Part shown: in pieces, positions 6,753 through 7,031 of the stretch
How positions within the stretch are numbered: position 1 is the stretch's first letter
How the letters are laid out: every line of letters starts with the position of its first letter
Assembly (NCBI GenBank): GCA_030147905.1
Contig: JASBUM010000416.1
Location: 1-7,031, forward strand
Source: Acidimangrovimonas sp.
GTDB taxonomy: Bacteria > Pseudomonadota > Alphaproteobacteria > Rhodobacterales > Rhodobacteraceae
Length of the DNA stretch: 7,031 bases
Direction: 5' to 3'
Position numbers and translations under genes: made by a program
Notes under the pieces: generated by a model
Seen by the model: the letters and a program-made list of their open reading frames with translations, nothing else
The model's database searches: none
What the model was told of the DNA's origin: nothing

Positions 6753-7031
6753 TCAGTAGACCGGCGGCGCGATCACCCAGATCACGACCGCCGCGTTGTC
6801 GCCATCGTTGCGCCAGGCATATTGGCGCCCGTCGAACTGAAAGCTGTCGCCCGGTCCGAGAACGAAGTCACGCCCCCCGAGCGTCAGGGTCAGCCGTCCC
6901 GAGAGGACGACGCCACCGTCCTCGCGCTCGCCCCCGCCGCGGGTTCCCGCGCTGGCCGAATGCGGGGCGAAGACCGACTTGATGACCTGGAAACGACCGT
7001 CCAGCCGCGGTGAGAGCAGCTCCTCGACCAG
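6753..7031 (-). CDS. Cupin-domain transcriptional regulator (PuuR-like), C-terminal part
   Basis: This is the 3' end of a minus-strand gene that enters from the right edge; 92 residues and the stop codon are visible. The fragment reads as a small beta-barrel cupin: GGVVLSGRLTLTLGG, then FVLGPGDSFQF, then YAWRNDGD, ending in VVIWVIAPPVY. That layout, with the VLSG and GPGDS motifs and a terminal APPVY, is typical of regulators with an N-terminal XRE-type helix-turn-helix and a C-terminal cupin, such as PuuR, the repressor of putrescine use in E. coli. The DNA-binding part is outside the window, so the regulator call rests on the cupin type and the polyamine context. The metal-binding His pair of cupin motif 1 is absent, and the motif 2 position that usually carries His is Tyr (codon 6819-6821). 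A stand-alone cupin protein is a less likely alternative. Confidence 0.82.
   Translation of the reverse strand: MVEELLSPRLDGRFQVIKSVFAPHSASAGTRGGGEREDGGVVLSGRLTLTLGGRDFVLGPGDSFQFDGRQYAWRNDGDNAAVVIWVIAPPVY

Noticed and set aside
6708..7013. Two overlapping plus-strand open frames (6708-7013 and 6716-6982) after the second permease
   Set aside because: Neither has family motifs. Both are antisense to the minus-strand cupin gene, which reads as a proper domain through its stop codon.

Overview
This 7,031-base window is high in GC and densely coded. Most third codon positions are G or C, and the protein families fit an alphaproteobacterium, most likely of the Rhodobacterales type. The taxonomic guess is inference from composition and family resemblance only. 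I see no mobile elements, RNA genes or CRISPR arrays.

Layout, left to right. A LysR-type regulator (104-1084, +) is followed by an AT-rich regulatory stretch (1085-1215). A five-gene operon on the same strand comes next: a gamma-aminobutyraldehyde dehydrogenase of the PatD type (1216-2625), an ABC ATPase (2643-3743), a periplasmic substrate-binding protein (3747-4904) and two inner-membrane permeases (4938-5879 and 5879-6676). The spacings within the operon are 17, 3 and 33 bases and then a one-base overlap, so the genes are almost certainly co-transcribed. After a 76-base convergent gap comes the C-terminal end of a minus-strand regulator with a cupin domain (6753-7031), whose N-terminal part lies outside the window.

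How the genes work together. From memory of the protein sequences, the five operon genes match E. coli patD (ydcW) and ydcT, ydcS, ydcU and ydcV one for one, but the dehydrogenase is at the front instead of the end. The transporter would bring in putrescine or a related polyamine. The dehydrogenase would oxidise 4-aminobutyraldehyde, the product of putrescine deamination, to GABA. No putrescine aminotransferase or oxidase, and no GABA transaminase, is present in the window, so those steps must be encoded elsewhere. The LysR regulator probably controls the operon: a perfect T-N11-A dyad (TCTGA-TTT-TCAGA) lies between them, with a half-site repeated 30 bases downstream. The cupin regulator resembles PuuR-type repressors of polyamine catabolism, which would make this a polyamine locus with a regulator at each end.

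The system belongs to a known family. The points that seem less ordinary are the gene order, the clear LysR operator architecture, an extra cysteine pair in the binding protein, a Tyr where a cupin His is expected in the regulator, and a regulator gene that is easy to miss because it runs off the window edge.
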